64,000 nt of DNA from Bradyrhizobium erythrophlei (GTDB taxonomy: Bacteria > Pseudomonadota > Alphaproteobacteria > Rhizobiales > Xanthobacteraceae). Below the pieces are notes generated by a model. It did not search any database, had not been told where the DNA came from, and worked only from the letters and a program-made list of their open reading frames with translations. Position numbers and translations under genes: made by a program. Where the stretch lies: contig FSRD01000001.1 of the NCBI GenBank assembly GCA_900129675.1, positions 3,709,501 to 3,773,500 on the forward strand. Direction: 5' to 3'. Numbering within the stretch: position 1 is the first letter of the stretch; every line of letters starts with the position of its first letter. Of the stretch, positions 42,969 through 51,413 are shown piece by piece.

Positions 42969-43397
42969 CTATTTGTAGACCTTCGAGCAGCTATGGAGGG
43001 TGCTTAGCATCGAGAGTGTTGCGGCATTCGGGCAATAATCCCGCCAGTACTGCCACCCGCGATCGGCACATTTGTCTGCGAGATCTAACGCGCACTGTCC
43101 GCGCCTCTCACACCTTACGCAACGATGCTGAAGTTGCCGTACCGTGAGGGGCTCTATGTGGGCGACTTCGTCCGGATCGAGCGAAAGCGCCTCCATGCGG
43201 CGCTCCAAGAGACTGATTGGGTCCGGGCTAAAACTTGAAACCCAACGTAGCTGGGCAACAGGAATACCTAAGTAATGGGCTCTGCGCTTCAGTTCGTGTT
43301 CGCTACAAACATCAGAATCAGCAAAGCTCAAGCAGGCCGCTTTCCGATCTTTCCAAGCCTTGAAAATCGACCAGCGGTGATTGTATGAGGCTGGCAT
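42969..43397 (-). CDS. DUF6455-like cysteine-rich protein
   Basis: The 142-residue protein ends with a cysteine motif: QHRCVRCERRGQCALDLADK followed by WRDYCPNAATLSML. The pattern CX2CX5-6C...YCPNA is shared with the protein encoded at 49721. I recall this as a family of short alphaproteobacterial proteins (DUF6455) often near anaerobic or denitrification genes. The cysteines may bind zinc or an iron-sulfur cluster. A perfect FixK-type box lies 60 bases upstream. Confidence 0.7.
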   Translation of the reverse strand: MPASYNHRWSIFKAWKDRKAACLSFADSDVCSEHELKRRAHYLGIPVAQLRWVSSFSPDPISLLERRMEALSLDPDEVAHIEPLTVRQLQHRCVRCERRGQCALDLADKCADRGWQYWRDYCPNAATLSMLSTLHSCSKVYK

Positions 43398-43456
43398 CTA
43401 ACCCTCCTCTTTTCTCGGTATCATGGAATGTTAATAGTGAATGCTGCTCTAGCGCA

Positions 43457-43470
43457 TTGATCCAAATCAA
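43457..43470. promoter_or_regulatory. FixK/FNR-type box upstream of the DUF6455 gene
   Basis: TTGATCCAAATCAA is a perfect FNR anaerobox (TTGAT-N4-ATCAA), 60 bases upstream of the minus-strand start at 43397. Confidence 0.8.
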
Positions 43471-43764
43471 ATTGGGCCGACCCATGGGCAATGATGCTTC
43501 TGCCTAATGCCGACCTCAAGCCGACGCGGCGTAGTCCTGTCCACACGCCCTCATTGGTCACCCCTGATATCGACTTTCTGAACTAAGCTCTAGAAGGCGC
43601 TATGCGCGTCACACCCCGCAGTTTCATTGCTGCGCAAGTCGAAGTCGTAAGGCCATTAATTTAGCGCAAAGTCTGGCATTGCGTTTGCGCTACACTGCCA
43701 GATCAAGAATGCAGTACCGGTAGCCCGGGAAACGATCATAACCTTATCGGCGATTGATCGAGGT

Positions 43765-43925
43765 GTATCGATACCAAAGATTATTGATATCTTGCTCGAA
43801 GAGCATCAAAACATCAGAAAAGTGCTTCTCGTACTAGAGCACGACTAGAGGTATTCGATCGCAGAGCGCGACCGGAATATGAAATGTTGCAGTCGATCAT
43901 CCAGTATTTCCAGGACTATTCACGA
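43765..43925 (+). pseudogene. Hemerythrin-domain gene remnant
   Basis: The frame IIDILLEEHQNIRKVLLVLEHD ends in TAG; two bases later another frame reads VFDRRARPEYEMLQSIIQYFQDY. Together they align with the intact neighbour (MIIERLSQEHLNIEKLLAILERELEVFDRGDRPDYEVIRAVISYFEVY). The rest of the domain is lost. It is a decayed tandem copy of the gene at 44068. Confidence 0.8.
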
Positions 43926-43999
43926 CGTCGGGGCTTCGCCGCAGTCTCATATCGGCAGGTCCGAAAAGTGAAATCGCCGCACCTTATTCCGACCCAGAT

Positions 44000-44013
44000 T
44001 TGATCTGCCGCAA
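44000..44013. promoter_or_regulatory. FixK-type box upstream of the hemerythrin gene
   Basis: TTGATCTGCCGCAA fits TTGA-N6-GCAA and ends 54 bases before the hemerythrin start at 44068. Confidence 0.65.
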
Positions 44014-44067
44014 AAGCTGGTACCGCGTCAGGGATAATTTGTTGTGTTCACTGTGTGGAGCCCTGCC

Positions 44068-44631
44068 ATGATCATTGAGCGCTTATCCCAAGAGCATCTC
44101 AATATTGAGAAGCTGCTTGCCATCCTCGAGCGGGAACTTGAGGTTTTCGACCGGGGAGACCGCCCCGACTACGAGGTTATTCGCGCGGTTATCAGCTATT
44201 TCGAAGTCTACCCGGAAGTGTATCACCATCCCCAGGAAGACCTGGTCTTTGCCAAGCTAAGAGAGCGCGATCCGGTTGCGGCTGCGAAGGTCGGTGATCT
44301 CGCTCACGAACACCACAAAGGGGCTGAACGCTTGCGCCGCGTCGCTCACGCGGTCGAGAACGTGCTCGCGGATGCTGAAGTTCTTCGGCAAAATGTCGAT
44401 ACCATTGTTCGCGATTTCATCGCGCACGAGCGGCACCACATGATGATGGAAGATCGAGATTTCTTTCCTGCCGCGCTTAAGGGCCTTAATCCTCAAGATT
44501 GGACGGAGATCGCTTCGGCCGTAACCGGTCATAAGGATCCGCTGTTCAGCGATGTCACCGAAGAGCGGTTCGATGCGTTACGCGCACATATTTTGCGGCT
44601 GGAGCAAGAGGCTGAAGCCGAACGAAAGTAG
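44068..44631 (+). CDS. Hemerythrin domain-containing protein
   Basis: The 187-residue protein has the di-iron ligands of hemerythrin HHE proteins: LSQEHLNIEKLL, YHHPQEDLVFAKL (HHPxED), LAHEHHKGAERL and FIAHERHHMMMEDRDFFPA. It is cytosolic. Such proteins bind O2 or NO or act in repair of nitrosylated iron centres. The start at 44068 follows GGAG; an 8-residue extension to 44044 is possible. The upstream FixK box and the surrounding nitrogen-oxide genes suggest a role in NO or low-oxygen response. Confidence 0.9.
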   Translation: MIIERLSQEHLNIEKLLAILERELEVFDRGDRPDYEVIRAVISYFEVYPEVYHHPQEDLVFAKLRERDPVAAAKVGDLAHEHHKGAERLRRVAHAVENVLADAEVLRQNVDTIVRDFIAHERHHMMMEDRDFFPAALKGLNPQDWTEIASAVTGHKDPLFSDVTEERFDALRAHILRLEQEAEAERK

Positions 44632-44878
44632 GCGCGCTTTCATCCGCAGTGCTTGGTTGTTTTTTGCGGCGAGCACCTCGCGGTCGCACGCGCCCCGGGC
44701 ATTACTTGACGAAGCGATAGGATAGATCGTGGGCCTCTGGCAGCGAGATCGCAGTCGCGGTCATTGGCGGGTTCTCAGCAACTCTTCGGCGCTATCCGCA
44801 AAGGGTTGCTGCTGTCATTTTGCTGAAAATACTTTTGAGCGCGGTGAGTTCGCCGCAATGACATGCCGTCGCTTCTGA

Positions 44879-45301
44879 CTTAGAGCGCAGCACCACCTGC
44901 TCGCCGGGATTGACCAGCGTCAGCGCCGCGCCCACGAGCGGGCCGGCAGCGGAATGGAAGTCGATATTGTGGGGCATTGAATTGGTGTCGGGGTTGATCA
45001 GCGTCACTTCGACATAGTCGCCCTCATGTACCACCATCAACGGGCCCCGAGCCGTTGAAGGTCATGGCCTGGAAGGTGGTGCCCGTTCGTCGATGACGAC
45101 CTTCCTCTCCTCGATCTTGAGCGTGAACTCCATGATCTTCGGGCCCTGCCTGGTGGCCTGTTCATGCGGATGCACGAAGGGCGGCGCGACGAGATCAAGG
45201 TGCTGCCGCGGCAGCTTCAGTTCCTCGGCAAGGGCGGGCGTCGCCAGCATGAGGACTGCGGCGGCTGCGCTATACATGGCGGCGGCTCTGCGGGTCAGCA
45301 T
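44879..45301 (-). pseudogene. nirK: nirK fragment (copper nitrite reductase, N-terminal part)
   Basis: From 45301 the frame has a signal peptide (MLTRRAAAMYSAAAAVLMLATPALAEE), then KLPRQHLDLVAPPFVHPHEQ, IMEFTLKIEERKVVIDE. A frameshift at about 45095 leads to GTTFQAMTFNGS, and a second to MVVHEGDYVEVTLINPDTNSMPHNIDFHSAAG and VNPGEQVVLR, all typical of NirK cupredoxin domain 1. Homology stops at about 44879, before the copper-ligand HCAPEGM region. Both frameshifts and the truncation make it non-functional. About two thirds of the gene is missing. Confidence 0.88.
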
Positions 45302-45456
45302 TGGATCGTTCCTTCATCTGGACGTTTATCTAGCGTCGGTACATTGCGCCGTTCGCTGCAAGCAAGTTTGCGCTGGAACAAGCTTCCGGTGATTTTGCGG
45401 GACCATCCGCAATTGTACGTAGTCGGCTGATCAGGATCGGAGGGACGGGCCTGTCT

Positions 45457-45470
45457 TTGAGCGAGCGCAA
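45457..45470. promoter_or_regulatory. FixK/NnrR-type box between nirK remnant and hemN
   Basis: TTGAGCGAGCGCAA fits TTG(A/C)-N6-(T/G)CAA. It lies 91 bases before the hemN start and 155 bases before the nirK remnant start, so it could once have served both. Confidence 0.6.
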
Positions 45471-45560
45471 AGCCGCTCTCGCTGCTTTCGGTTATTGAGC
45501 GAGCATGAGGGGCGGCGGACGCCCCGACAGCGATCATTCCATGCGGGAGATGAGCACGAC

Positions 45561-46913
45561 ATGAGGCCAGATCTTGCGGCCTGCTACGGACAGGAGCGAC
45601 TGCCGCGATACACGAGCTATCCGACCGCGCCGCATTTTTCCGTGGCGATCGGTCCCGATACCTGCGCCGAATGGCTCAAGGCAATTCCGCCAAATGCCAG
45701 TGCGTCGCTCTATTTGCATGTCCCGTTCTGCCGGGCGATGTGCTGGTATTGCGGCTGCCACACCTCGGTTGCTCGCCGTGACGAGCCGATTGCCGTCTAT
45801 GCGGTGGCACTGCGCTGTGAGATCGATCTGGTCTCGCAGCAGATCGGTCATCGTCTGAAGGTAGATCACGTCCATTTCGGCGGCGGAACGCCGACCATCA
45901 TGGCGCCGCAAACCTTTGCCGACCTGATCGGATCGATCCGGCATTCGTTCTTTGTCCAGCCTTCGGCCGAGATCGCGGTCGAGATCGACCCGCGCAGGCT
46001 CACGCATCAGATGATCGCAGCGCTTGCCTATGGCGGCGTCAACCGGGCGAGCCTCGGCGTTCAAAGCTTCGATCCGGTCGTGCAGCGTGCCATCAACCGG
46101 GTGCAGAGTTTCGAGGCGACTGCCGCCGCGACCCAGGGTCTGCGGCGCGCCGGCATCAGCGGCATCAACTTGGACCTGATCTACGGGCTGCCGCACCAGA
46201 CTGTGGCGTCCTGTCTCGATACGGTCAGACGGTGCGTCGAACTGCGGCCCGACCGCTTTTCGGTGTTTGGCTACGCGCACGTTCCGGCGTTCAAGAAGCA
46301 CCAGCGCAAGATCGAAGAAGCCTCCTTGCCCGATAGCCTCGAACGGCATCGGCAGTCCGAGGCGATCGCCGGTGCGCTGACGCGGGCCGGTTACGTGCAG
46401 ATCGGCCTCGATCACTTCGCGCTGCCGGGCGACTGCATGGCGGCGGCGCGGCGCGACGGCACGCTGCGGAGGAATTTCCAAGGCTACACCACGGATACCA
46501 GCAGCATCCTGCTGGGCTTCGGTGCCAGCGCCATCGGGCACCTGCCACAGGGTTACGTGCAGAACGAGGTTGGCACCCGTGCCTATTCAGAGTCCATCGC
46601 GAGCGGCCGACTGGCCACGGTCAAAGGTTACGCGTTGACCGCCGACGACCGGCTGCGTGCCGAAATCATCGAGCGCATCATGTGCGACTTCGGCGCCGAT
46701 CTCGGCCAAATCTGCGCACGGCACGGATCGGCGGCTGAGGCCATGTTGAAATCGTCACCCCGCCTGCAGGATCTGATTTCCGACGGCATCGTCGAACTCG
46801 ACGGAGCTTCGCTCGCTGTAACGGATGATTCGCGCTTTCTGGTTCGCAGCGTAGCTGCGGCCTTCGACGCGCATCTGGAGGGTTCGAAGCAGCTCCACAG
46901 CCGCGCGGTCTAG
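45561..46913 (+). CDS. hemN: Oxygen-independent coproporphyrinogen III oxidase (radical SAM)
   Basis: The 450-residue protein has the radical-SAM cluster motif CRAMCWYCGC within LYLHVPFCRAMCWYCGCH, the VHFGGGTPTIM motif, NRASLGVQSFDPVVQ and INLDLIYGLPHQT, and the C-terminal HemN domain (FHALPGD-type FALPGDCMAAARRDG, RNFQGYTTD). It decarboxylates coproporphyrinogen III to protoporphyrinogen IX without oxygen, supplying haem for anaerobic respiration. The start at 45561 (MRPDLAACYGQERLPRYTSYP) fits the family; an upstream frame to 45495 does not. A FixK-type box precedes it. Confidence 0.95.
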   Translation: MRPDLAACYGQERLPRYTSYPTAPHFSVAIGPDTCAEWLKAIPPNASASLYLHVPFCRAMCWYCGCHTSVARRDEPIAVYAVALRCEIDLVSQQIGHRLKVDHVHFGGGTPTIMAPQTFADLIGSIRHSFFVQPSAEIAVEIDPRRLTHQMIAALAYGGVNRASLGVQSFDPVVQRAINRVQSFEATAAATQGLRRAGISGINLDLIYGLPHQTVASCLDTVRRCVELRPDRFSVFGYAHVPAFKKHQRKIEEASLPDSLERHRQSEAIAGALTRAGYVQIGLDHFALPGDCMAAARRDGTLRRNFQGYTTDTSSILLGFGASAIGHLPQGYVQNEVGTRAYSESIASGRLATVKGYALTADDRLRAEIIERIMCDFGADLGQICARHGSAAEAMLKSSPRLQDLISDGIVELDGASLAVTDDSRFLVRSVAAAFDAHLEGSKQLHSRAV

Positions 46914-47005
46914 CGTTCCGGCCTGTAAATACGCTGAAGGTTGCGCCGGGACAAAGAGTTCGGGAGCCGGGTCGCGTTATCGTTCACCGGAGAACGGAGA
47001 TGCGC

Positions 47006-47212
47006 ATGCCCATTGGATTTGACGATCTGGTTGACGATGTGATGAGCTCCGCCCCGGAGACCATCCGCGTGTTCCTCGCCTTCAGGATGGGATGCGTCGG
47101 CTGCCCGATCGCGTGTTTTCATACCGTGGATGACGCCTGCCGCGAACACGGCGTCGATCGCGATGCGGTCCTGGAGGCGCTGCGATCGGTCGCCGCAAAG
47201 GCTATGGCTTGA
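47006..47212 (+). CDS. DUF1858 domain protein
   Basis: The 68-residue protein has DDVMSSAPETIRVFLAFRMGCVGCPIACFHTVDDACREHGVD, the DUF1858 pattern with a GCxGCP cysteine pair. Homologues sit near hybrid-cluster proteins, NorV-like and denitrification genes, where they may handle iron-sulfur or NO chemistry. Start 47006 gives a better spacing from ACGGAG than ATG 47000. Its end overlaps the end of the converging Crp/Fnr gene by 11 bases. Confidence 0.85.
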   Translation: MPIGFDDLVDDVMSSAPETIRVFLAFRMGCVGCPIACFHTVDDACREHGVDRDAVLEALRSVAAKAMA

Positions 47213-47924
47213 CCGGCGGCTCGCTGTCGCCCGGAACGGTCTCGGCCAGTACGAACAGTTTGTGGGGCTCGCGCAGCACGATGCGCTGCCGGCCGCTCTC
47301 GACCAGCCCGCGCTGCTCCCAGCCGGAGAGGATACGGCTTACCGTATGCAGCGTGGTGCCGGTCATCTGCGCGACGTCCTGGCGGCTGATCGGAAAGTCG
47401 ATCTCGACGCCGTGTTCCACCTTGCGCCCGGATTGCTTGGCAAGCCGCAGCAGCGCGTGCGCGACGCGTTGCTCGACTTGTTGTGTCGACATCTCGACCA
47501 CGCGGGTGTGGGTTTCCTGCAACAGGCTGCCGACGGTCTGCAGCGTGTTGGTGGCAAGCGCCGGGAACTTCTCCACCAGCCGTGGCCATGATGCCGACGG
47601 CCACGCCAGCACCACGCTGTCATCGACGGCGGTCGCGGTCGCAGGATAGCGCTGCAGCCCGATTGCCATTGCGACGCCGAAGGTCTCGCCGGATGCGACA
47701 TAGCGCACCACGACCTGTTCTCCGGTTGGCGTGGTCTTGCTGGCGCGCACATGACCGTGCTGCAGCACGTAAAATGAATGGGCCTCTTCGCCCTGTTGGA
47801 ACACCGCGTTGTTCTTGGCAAATCGCGCCGAACGAGCCTCGCGCAGGATTTCGCCGAACTCGTCGGCGCTGAATCCCGCGAACAGCGGCAGATGGGCAAC
47901 CAGTGAAGGATCAACTGTGGCCAT
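47202..47924 (-). CDS. Crp/Fnr family regulator (NnrR/DNR-like)
   Basis: The 240-residue protein has the sensor domain (FKNNAVFQQGEEAHSFYVLQHGHVRA; VASGETFGVAMAIG) and the winged HTH FPISRQDVAQMTGTTLHTVSRILSGWEQRG. The TVSR recognition helix reads TTGA-type sites, and the absence of N-terminal cysteine clusters and its place among hemN, pseudoazurin and nnrS fit an NnrR/DNR NO-responsive activator. The specific name is not certain. A FixK-type box lies in the divergent region to pseudoazurin. Confidence 0.88.
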   Translation of the reverse strand: MATVDPSLVAHLPLFAGFSADEFGEILREARSARFAKNNAVFQQGEEAHSFYVLQHGHVRASKTTPTGEQVVVRYVASGETFGVAMAIGLQRYPATATAVDDSVVLAWPSASWPRLVEKFPALATNTLQTVGSLLQETHTRVVEMSTQQVEQRVAHALLRLAKQSGRKVEHGVEIDFPISRQDVAQMTGTTLHTVSRILSGWEQRGLVESGRQRIVLREPHKLFVLAETVPGDSEPPVKP

Positions 47925-47977
47925 GTTTCCCCGGCGGTATCGGCGGATGCAATTATATCCCGCAATCGAGCCGAAGG

Positions 47978-47991
47978 TTGCGCTGGCTCAA
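47978..47991. promoter_or_regulatory. FixK/NnrR-type box between the Crp/Fnr and pseudoazurin genes
   Basis: TTGCGCTGGCTCAA fits TTG(A/C)-N6-(T/G)CAA, 78 bases before the pseudoazurin start and 54 bases from the divergent regulator start. Confidence 0.6.
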
Positions 47992-48068
47992 CATTGTGGT
48001 GCGGCATTCCTCCTAAATCACAGCCAAACCGGCCCTCAAGGGCCACGGATAGTCCATGGAGAATGACA

Positions 48069-48524
48069 ATGCGCAAGGTAGTGACGCTGGCGACGATCGC
48101 GGTTCTGATGAGTTTCGCCGGCGTGGCGGTGGCCGCCGAAGTCGAGGTCAAGATGCTCAACAAGGGTACCGAGGGGGCAATGGTGTTCGAACCGGCGCTG
48201 GTGAAGATCGAGCCGGGTGACAACGTCAAGTTCATCGCAGCCGACAAGGGTCACAATGCCGAATCGATCAAGGGCATGCTGCCGGCCGATGCGACGCCGT
48301 TCGTGGGCAAAAGCGGCGAGGACGTCGCGGTCACCTTCGACAAGCCCGGCGCGTACGGCGTGAAATGCCTGCCGCATTACGGCATGGGCATGGTGGCGCT
48401 GATCGTGGTGGGAACCCCGGGCAACCTTGCAGAGGCCAAGTCGGTTCCGCAGGTCGGCAAGGCAAAGCAGGTATTCGCAGCGCTGTTCGAAAAGCTTCCG
48501 ACCCAAGCCGCCGCAGCGAAGTAG
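48069..48524 (+). CDS. Pseudoazurin (type 1 copper protein)
   Basis: The 151-residue protein has a signal peptide ending GVAVAAE and a cupredoxin fold: VKMLNKGTEGAMVFEPALVKIEPGD, KGHNAESIKGMLPA with the first copper His, and YGVKCLPHYGMGMVALIVVG with the Cys-His-Met ligands. Pseudoazurins donate electrons to NirK or nitrous oxide reductase in the periplasm. ATG 48069 has the better ribosome-site spacing (GGAGA) than ATG 48063. It is translationally coupled to nnrS, and its classical partner nirK is a pseudogene 3 kb away. Confidence 0.93.
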   Translation: MRKVVTLATIAVLMSFAGVAVAAEVEVKMLNKGTEGAMVFEPALVKIEPGDNVKFIAADKGHNAESIKGMLPADATPFVGKSGEDVAVTFDKPGAYGVKCLPHYGMGMVALIVVGTPGNLAEAKSVPQVGKAKQVFAALFEKLPTQAAAAK

Positions 48525-49712
48525 ATGGCAAACGCAGCAATCATGGCGGCCGGTCGCCCCGGCGCCTATCGGGGCTGGCCGCTGCTTGCGAGCGGCTTTC
48601 GCCCATTTTTCCTGTTTGGCTCGATCTATGCCGGGCTCGCAGTCCTGGTCTGGTTGTCTGTGTTCTACGGCGAACTGCGGCTTACTTCCGCATTCGCGCC
48701 GCGCGACTGGCATGTGCATGAAATGCTCTACGGTTACCTGCCTGCGGTGATCACGGGATTCTTGTTCACGGCGATCCCGAACTGGACCGGGCGTCTGCCG
48801 ATACGGGGTACACCCTTGCTGGCGCTCGTGCTCATCTGGATTGCGGGGCGCATCGGCGTGACGTTTTCCGCGGAAACTGGCTGGCTGGTCGCCATGCTGA
48901 TCGATGCGAGCTTCCTGGCGCTGGTCGCCGCGGCGGCAGCGCGCGAGATTCTGGCCGGGCGCAATTGGCGAAATCTCAACGTGGTGATGCTGGTTCTGCT
49001 GTTGCTCGCGGGCAATGTCGCGTTCCATCTCGAGGCGCATTTCCATGGAGGTGCGGAGGCCGGGATCCGGATCGGCATCGCGGTCGTCGTGCTGCTGATC
49101 TCGCTGATCGGTGGCCGCATCATTCCAAGCTTCACCCGCAACTGGCTGGTGCGCGAAAATCCCGGCCGCTTGCCGGTGCCGTTCGGCCGCTTCGACGTGA
49201 TTGTCGTAGTGATCAGCGCGCTGGCGCTCTTGTGCTGGATTGCCAATCCCGGCGGCATTCTCGCCGGGGCGGCGCTGGCGCTCACGGGATTGCTGCATCT
49301 CGTTCGTCTCGCACGCTGGGCCGGCGACCGGACCGCGCGGGAGCGGCTGCTGCTGATCCTGCATGTCGGCTACGCCTTTGTGCCGTTGGGGTTCCTGCTG
49401 AACGCGGCGTCGGCGTTTGGACTGGTCCCGGCCGGCGCCGGTATTCATGCCTGGATGGCGGGAGCCGCCGGGATCATGACACTGGCGGTCATGAGCCGCG
49501 CGACCCTTGGGCATACCGGGCAGCGATTGACCGCATCCGTCACCACGCAACTGATCTACGCCGCGATCATCGTCGCAGCACTGGCGAGGATTTGCGCGGC
49601 AGTCGATCCGTCGCATAACGGGCCGTTGCTGCACCTTGCCGCCTTCGCCTGGGCCGCTGCGTTCCTCGGTTTCTCAATCAGTTTCGCCCGGTTGCTCACC
49701 GGTCGGAGCTGA
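48525..49712 (+). CDS. nnrS: NnrS family membrane protein
   Basis: The 395-residue integral membrane protein has about 12 hydrophobic helices. The start includes GWPLLASGFRPFFLFGSIYAGL and RDWHVHEMLYGYLPAVITGFLFTAIPNWTGR, the conserved NnrS region with haem/copper-binding His residues, then RIIPSFTRNWL. NnrS is a haem- and copper-containing inner-membrane protein that protects against nitric oxide stress. ATG directly follows the pseudoazurin TAG, so the genes form an operon. Confidence 0.93.
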   Translation: MANAAIMAAGRPGAYRGWPLLASGFRPFFLFGSIYAGLAVLVWLSVFYGELRLTSAFAPRDWHVHEMLYGYLPAVITGFLFTAIPNWTGRLPIRGTPLLALVLIWIAGRIGVTFSAETGWLVAMLIDASFLALVAAAAAREILAGRNWRNLNVVMLVLLLLAGNVAFHLEAHFHGGAEAGIRIGIAVVVLLISLIGGRIIPSFTRNWLVRENPGRLPVPFGRFDVIVVVISALALLCWIANPGGILAGAALALTGLLHLVRLARWAGDRTARERLLLILHVGYAFVPLGFLLNAASAFGLVPAGAGIHAWMAGAAGIMTLAVMSRATLGHTGQRLTASVTTQLIYAAIIVAALARICAAVDPSHNGPLLHLAAFAWAAAFLGFSISFARLLTGRS

Positions 49713-49720
49713 CGAATGTA

Positions 49721-50128
49721 TCACGACCTTTGGTCCAGTTCGTCGATGGCCGGCGCATTGGGGCAGTATTGCTCATAGTGCTGAGCGAGGGTGCCTGCGT
49801 CGAGATCGCTATTGCACCGGGCCTTCTGCTGACATGAGGCACAGACGCGCACCATGTCACGCTGCAGGACAGGCTGCGTCCGAGACAGGGTCGCCTCGTC
49901 GATGCCGAGGGATTTCAGCAGTCGCGGCAATTCGTCGCTGGCGTGCGGTCCCTGGCGGACGACGGCATCGAGCTCGGCGGGGCTCACGCAAAGGTCCTGC
50001 GCAATGCGGGCGAATTCGCCGCTATTCATATCGCGGAGTTCACGCATTTCCTGCCGGTGCTTGAGCCAGTCGCCGAACAGCTTGATGGCGTTTTCGACGA
50101 TCGGGTAGGTTTTGGTTCGGGCTGCCAT
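49721..50128 (-). CDS. DUF6455-like cysteine-rich protein (paralogue)
   Basis: The 135-residue protein has ELPRLLKSLGIDEATLSRTQ and the cysteine motif RVCASCQQKARCNSDLDAGT followed by YEQYCPNAPAIDELD, as in the protein at 42969. It is convergent with nnrS. TTGCGATGGATCAA (FixK-type) lies 61 bases upstream. A link to low-oxygen control is likely; the biochemical role is unknown. Confidence 0.75.
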   Translation of the reverse strand: MAARTKTYPIVENAIKLFGDWLKHRQEMRELRDMNSGEFARIAQDLCVSPAELDAVVRQGPHASDELPRLLKSLGIDEATLSRTQPVLQRDMVRVCASCQQKARCNSDLDAGTLAQHYEQYCPNAPAIDELDQRS

Positions 50129-50188
50129 GGCTCGCTCCCTCACGTGGCTGAAACTGGCCCAGCATGGTCGTGTGGTAGCGCCGCGTCG

Positions 50189-50202
50189 TTGCGATGGATC
50201 AA
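50189..50202. promoter_or_regulatory. FixK-type box between the DUF6455 and LysE-family genes
   Basis: TTGCGATGGATCAA fits TTGC-N6-TCAA, 61 bases upstream of the minus-strand DUF6455 start and 50 bases before the plus-strand LysE-family start. Confidence 0.6.
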
Positions 50203-50251
50203 ACGGCATGACCATGGATCGGCTATCTGCGTGCTGCAAGGTCGGTGTCAC

Positions 50252-50863
50252 GTGCCGGAATTCATCCTTACAGTGTTGCTGCTCGAACTCACCCCGGGAC
50301 CGAACATGGCCTATTTGGCCACGCTTACGCTCGATCGAGGGCGACGTGCCGGATTGCTGGCCACGGCCCGCGTCGCGGCAGGTCTGTCGGTCCATGCCGT
50401 TGTCGCAGCCTTTGGGCTGGGCGTGCTGATCAACAAGGCCCCGCTGATCTACAATCTGCTGCGCTGGACCGGCGTTGCCTACCTTCTGTACCTCGCCTGG
50501 GAGACCTGGCAGTCGAACGGGAAGACGCAATCGGATATGGCGGCGGCACCATCAAGTTCGCTGTTCTGGCGCGGGTTCTTTTCCAACGTGTTCAATCCGA
50601 AATCGATCCTGTTCTTCATCTCGGTCGTTCCCGGATTCATTCAGTACGATACAGGCGGATCCGGGTTGCTATTTCAGGCCGCGCGGCTGGGGACGATCTA
50701 CATCGCGATTGCAACCTCTATCCATGCGAGTATCGTGTTGCTCGCGGGCCAGCTGAGATCGCTGCTGATCGCGGGGTCCCACCAAAAATCAATTCGGCGG
50801 ATACTTTCTCTTGCGCTGGTGCTGGTCGCTGTCTGGCTCGCCTGGTCGACGCGCCGGACATGA
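50252..50863 (+). CDS. LysE/RhtB family exporter
   Basis: The 203-residue membrane protein starts with GTG: VPEFILTVLLLELTPGPNMAYLATLTLDRGRRAGLLAT, the LysE signature (TPGPNM), followed by GFFSNVFNPKSILFFISVVPGFI and six predicted helices in total. These proteins export amino acids or small metabolites. GTG 50252 is the family-consistent start; the frame is open further upstream but overlaps the divergent DUF6455 gene. Confidence 0.88.
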   Translation: MPEFILTVLLLELTPGPNMAYLATLTLDRGRRAGLLATARVAAGLSVHAVVAAFGLGVLINKAPLIYNLLRWTGVAYLLYLAWETWQSNGKTQSDMAAAPSSSLFWRGFFSNVFNPKSILFFISVVPGFIQYDTGGSGLLFQAARLGTIYIAIATSIHASIVLLAGQLRSLLIAGSHQKSIRRILSLALVLVAVWLAWSTRRT

Positions 50864-50899
50864 CAGGATTGTTGTCGGATTAATGCGCTGCGTTGCCGT

Positions 50900-50913
50900 T
50901 TGACCTGCGTCAA
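50900..50913. promoter_or_regulatory. FixK/FNR-type box upstream of a small gene
   Basis: TTGACCTGCGTCAA is a full TTGA-N6-TCAA match, 67 bases before the start at 50980. Confidence 0.7.
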
Positions 50914-50979
50914 GGCGAACGGCCTCGCGGTGCCATAGAGTTGGAAACAAGGATAGTCTGATCAAGGCGGGAGCCCAGC

Positions 50980-51192
50980 ATGTCACGCTATGTCGCTCGA
51001 TTTATGAAAAATGTGCTCGGCGAAAACGGGCATGAGGCCGAAATCTGCCAGCGTTCGATCGAGATCGAGGCCCCCAGCGTCATCGACGCCACTGAATTGG
51101 CGAAGATGAAATTTTGTGAAACCGAGCGCGTGGGGGATTGGCTGCTCCATGCGGACCGCGTTCACCTGACGGATGCGGAGTTCCCGTCCTAG
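50980..51192 (+). CDS. Small hypothetical protein with a FixK-type box
   Basis: A 70-residue soluble protein (MSRYVARFMKNVLGENGHEAEICQRSIE...). The central IEAPSVIDATELAKMKFCETE segment suggests a small alpha/beta fold. GGGAG lies at a good distance from the ATG. A perfect FixK-type box 67 bases upstream marks it as a probable low-oxygen-induced gene of unknown role. Confidence 0.7.
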   Translation: MSRYVARFMKNVLGENGHEAEICQRSIEIEAPSVIDATELAKMKFCETERVGDWLLHADRVHLTDAEFPS

Positions 51193-51273
51193 TGGAGACG
51201 GCGGTCCCGCCGCGGCTTCGGTGGTCGAACTGTCTTTCGGAGCAATCTGATTCGGCGTCGACCGGCGGTCGAT

Positions 51274-51384
51274 TCAACCGCAGCACGATCCCGGGAAATC
51301 CGTGAGGTCGATCCGTGCGATCAGGGCCTTCAGATAGGCCCTGATGCGACGAAAGCGGGTGGCAACAAAACGGCTGACCTTCAT
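51274..51384 (-). CDS. Possible 36-residue basic peptide
   Basis: MKVSRFVATRFRRIRAYLKA followed by LIARIDLTDFPGSCCG and a stop. It is preceded by CGGAGGCGGCACC, a good ribosome site, and lies just downstream of fixK on the same strand. It could be a small basic protein or a chance frame. Confidence 0.35.
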   Translation of the reverse strand: MKVSRFVATRFRRIRAYLKALIARIDLTDFPGSCCG

Positions 51385-51413
51385 GGTGCCGCCTCCGTTT
51401 TGCAGGACTGGCG

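Noticed and set aside
44700..44870. Possible short minus-strand peptide ending in LPEAHDLSYRFVK
   Set aside because: Looks like a fragment, but I cannot identify the parent gene or a start; left uncalled.
48036..49634. A 532-codon minus-strand open frame
   Set aside because: Antisense shadow of pseudoazurin and nnrS; the translation is rich in Q, R and H with no domain.
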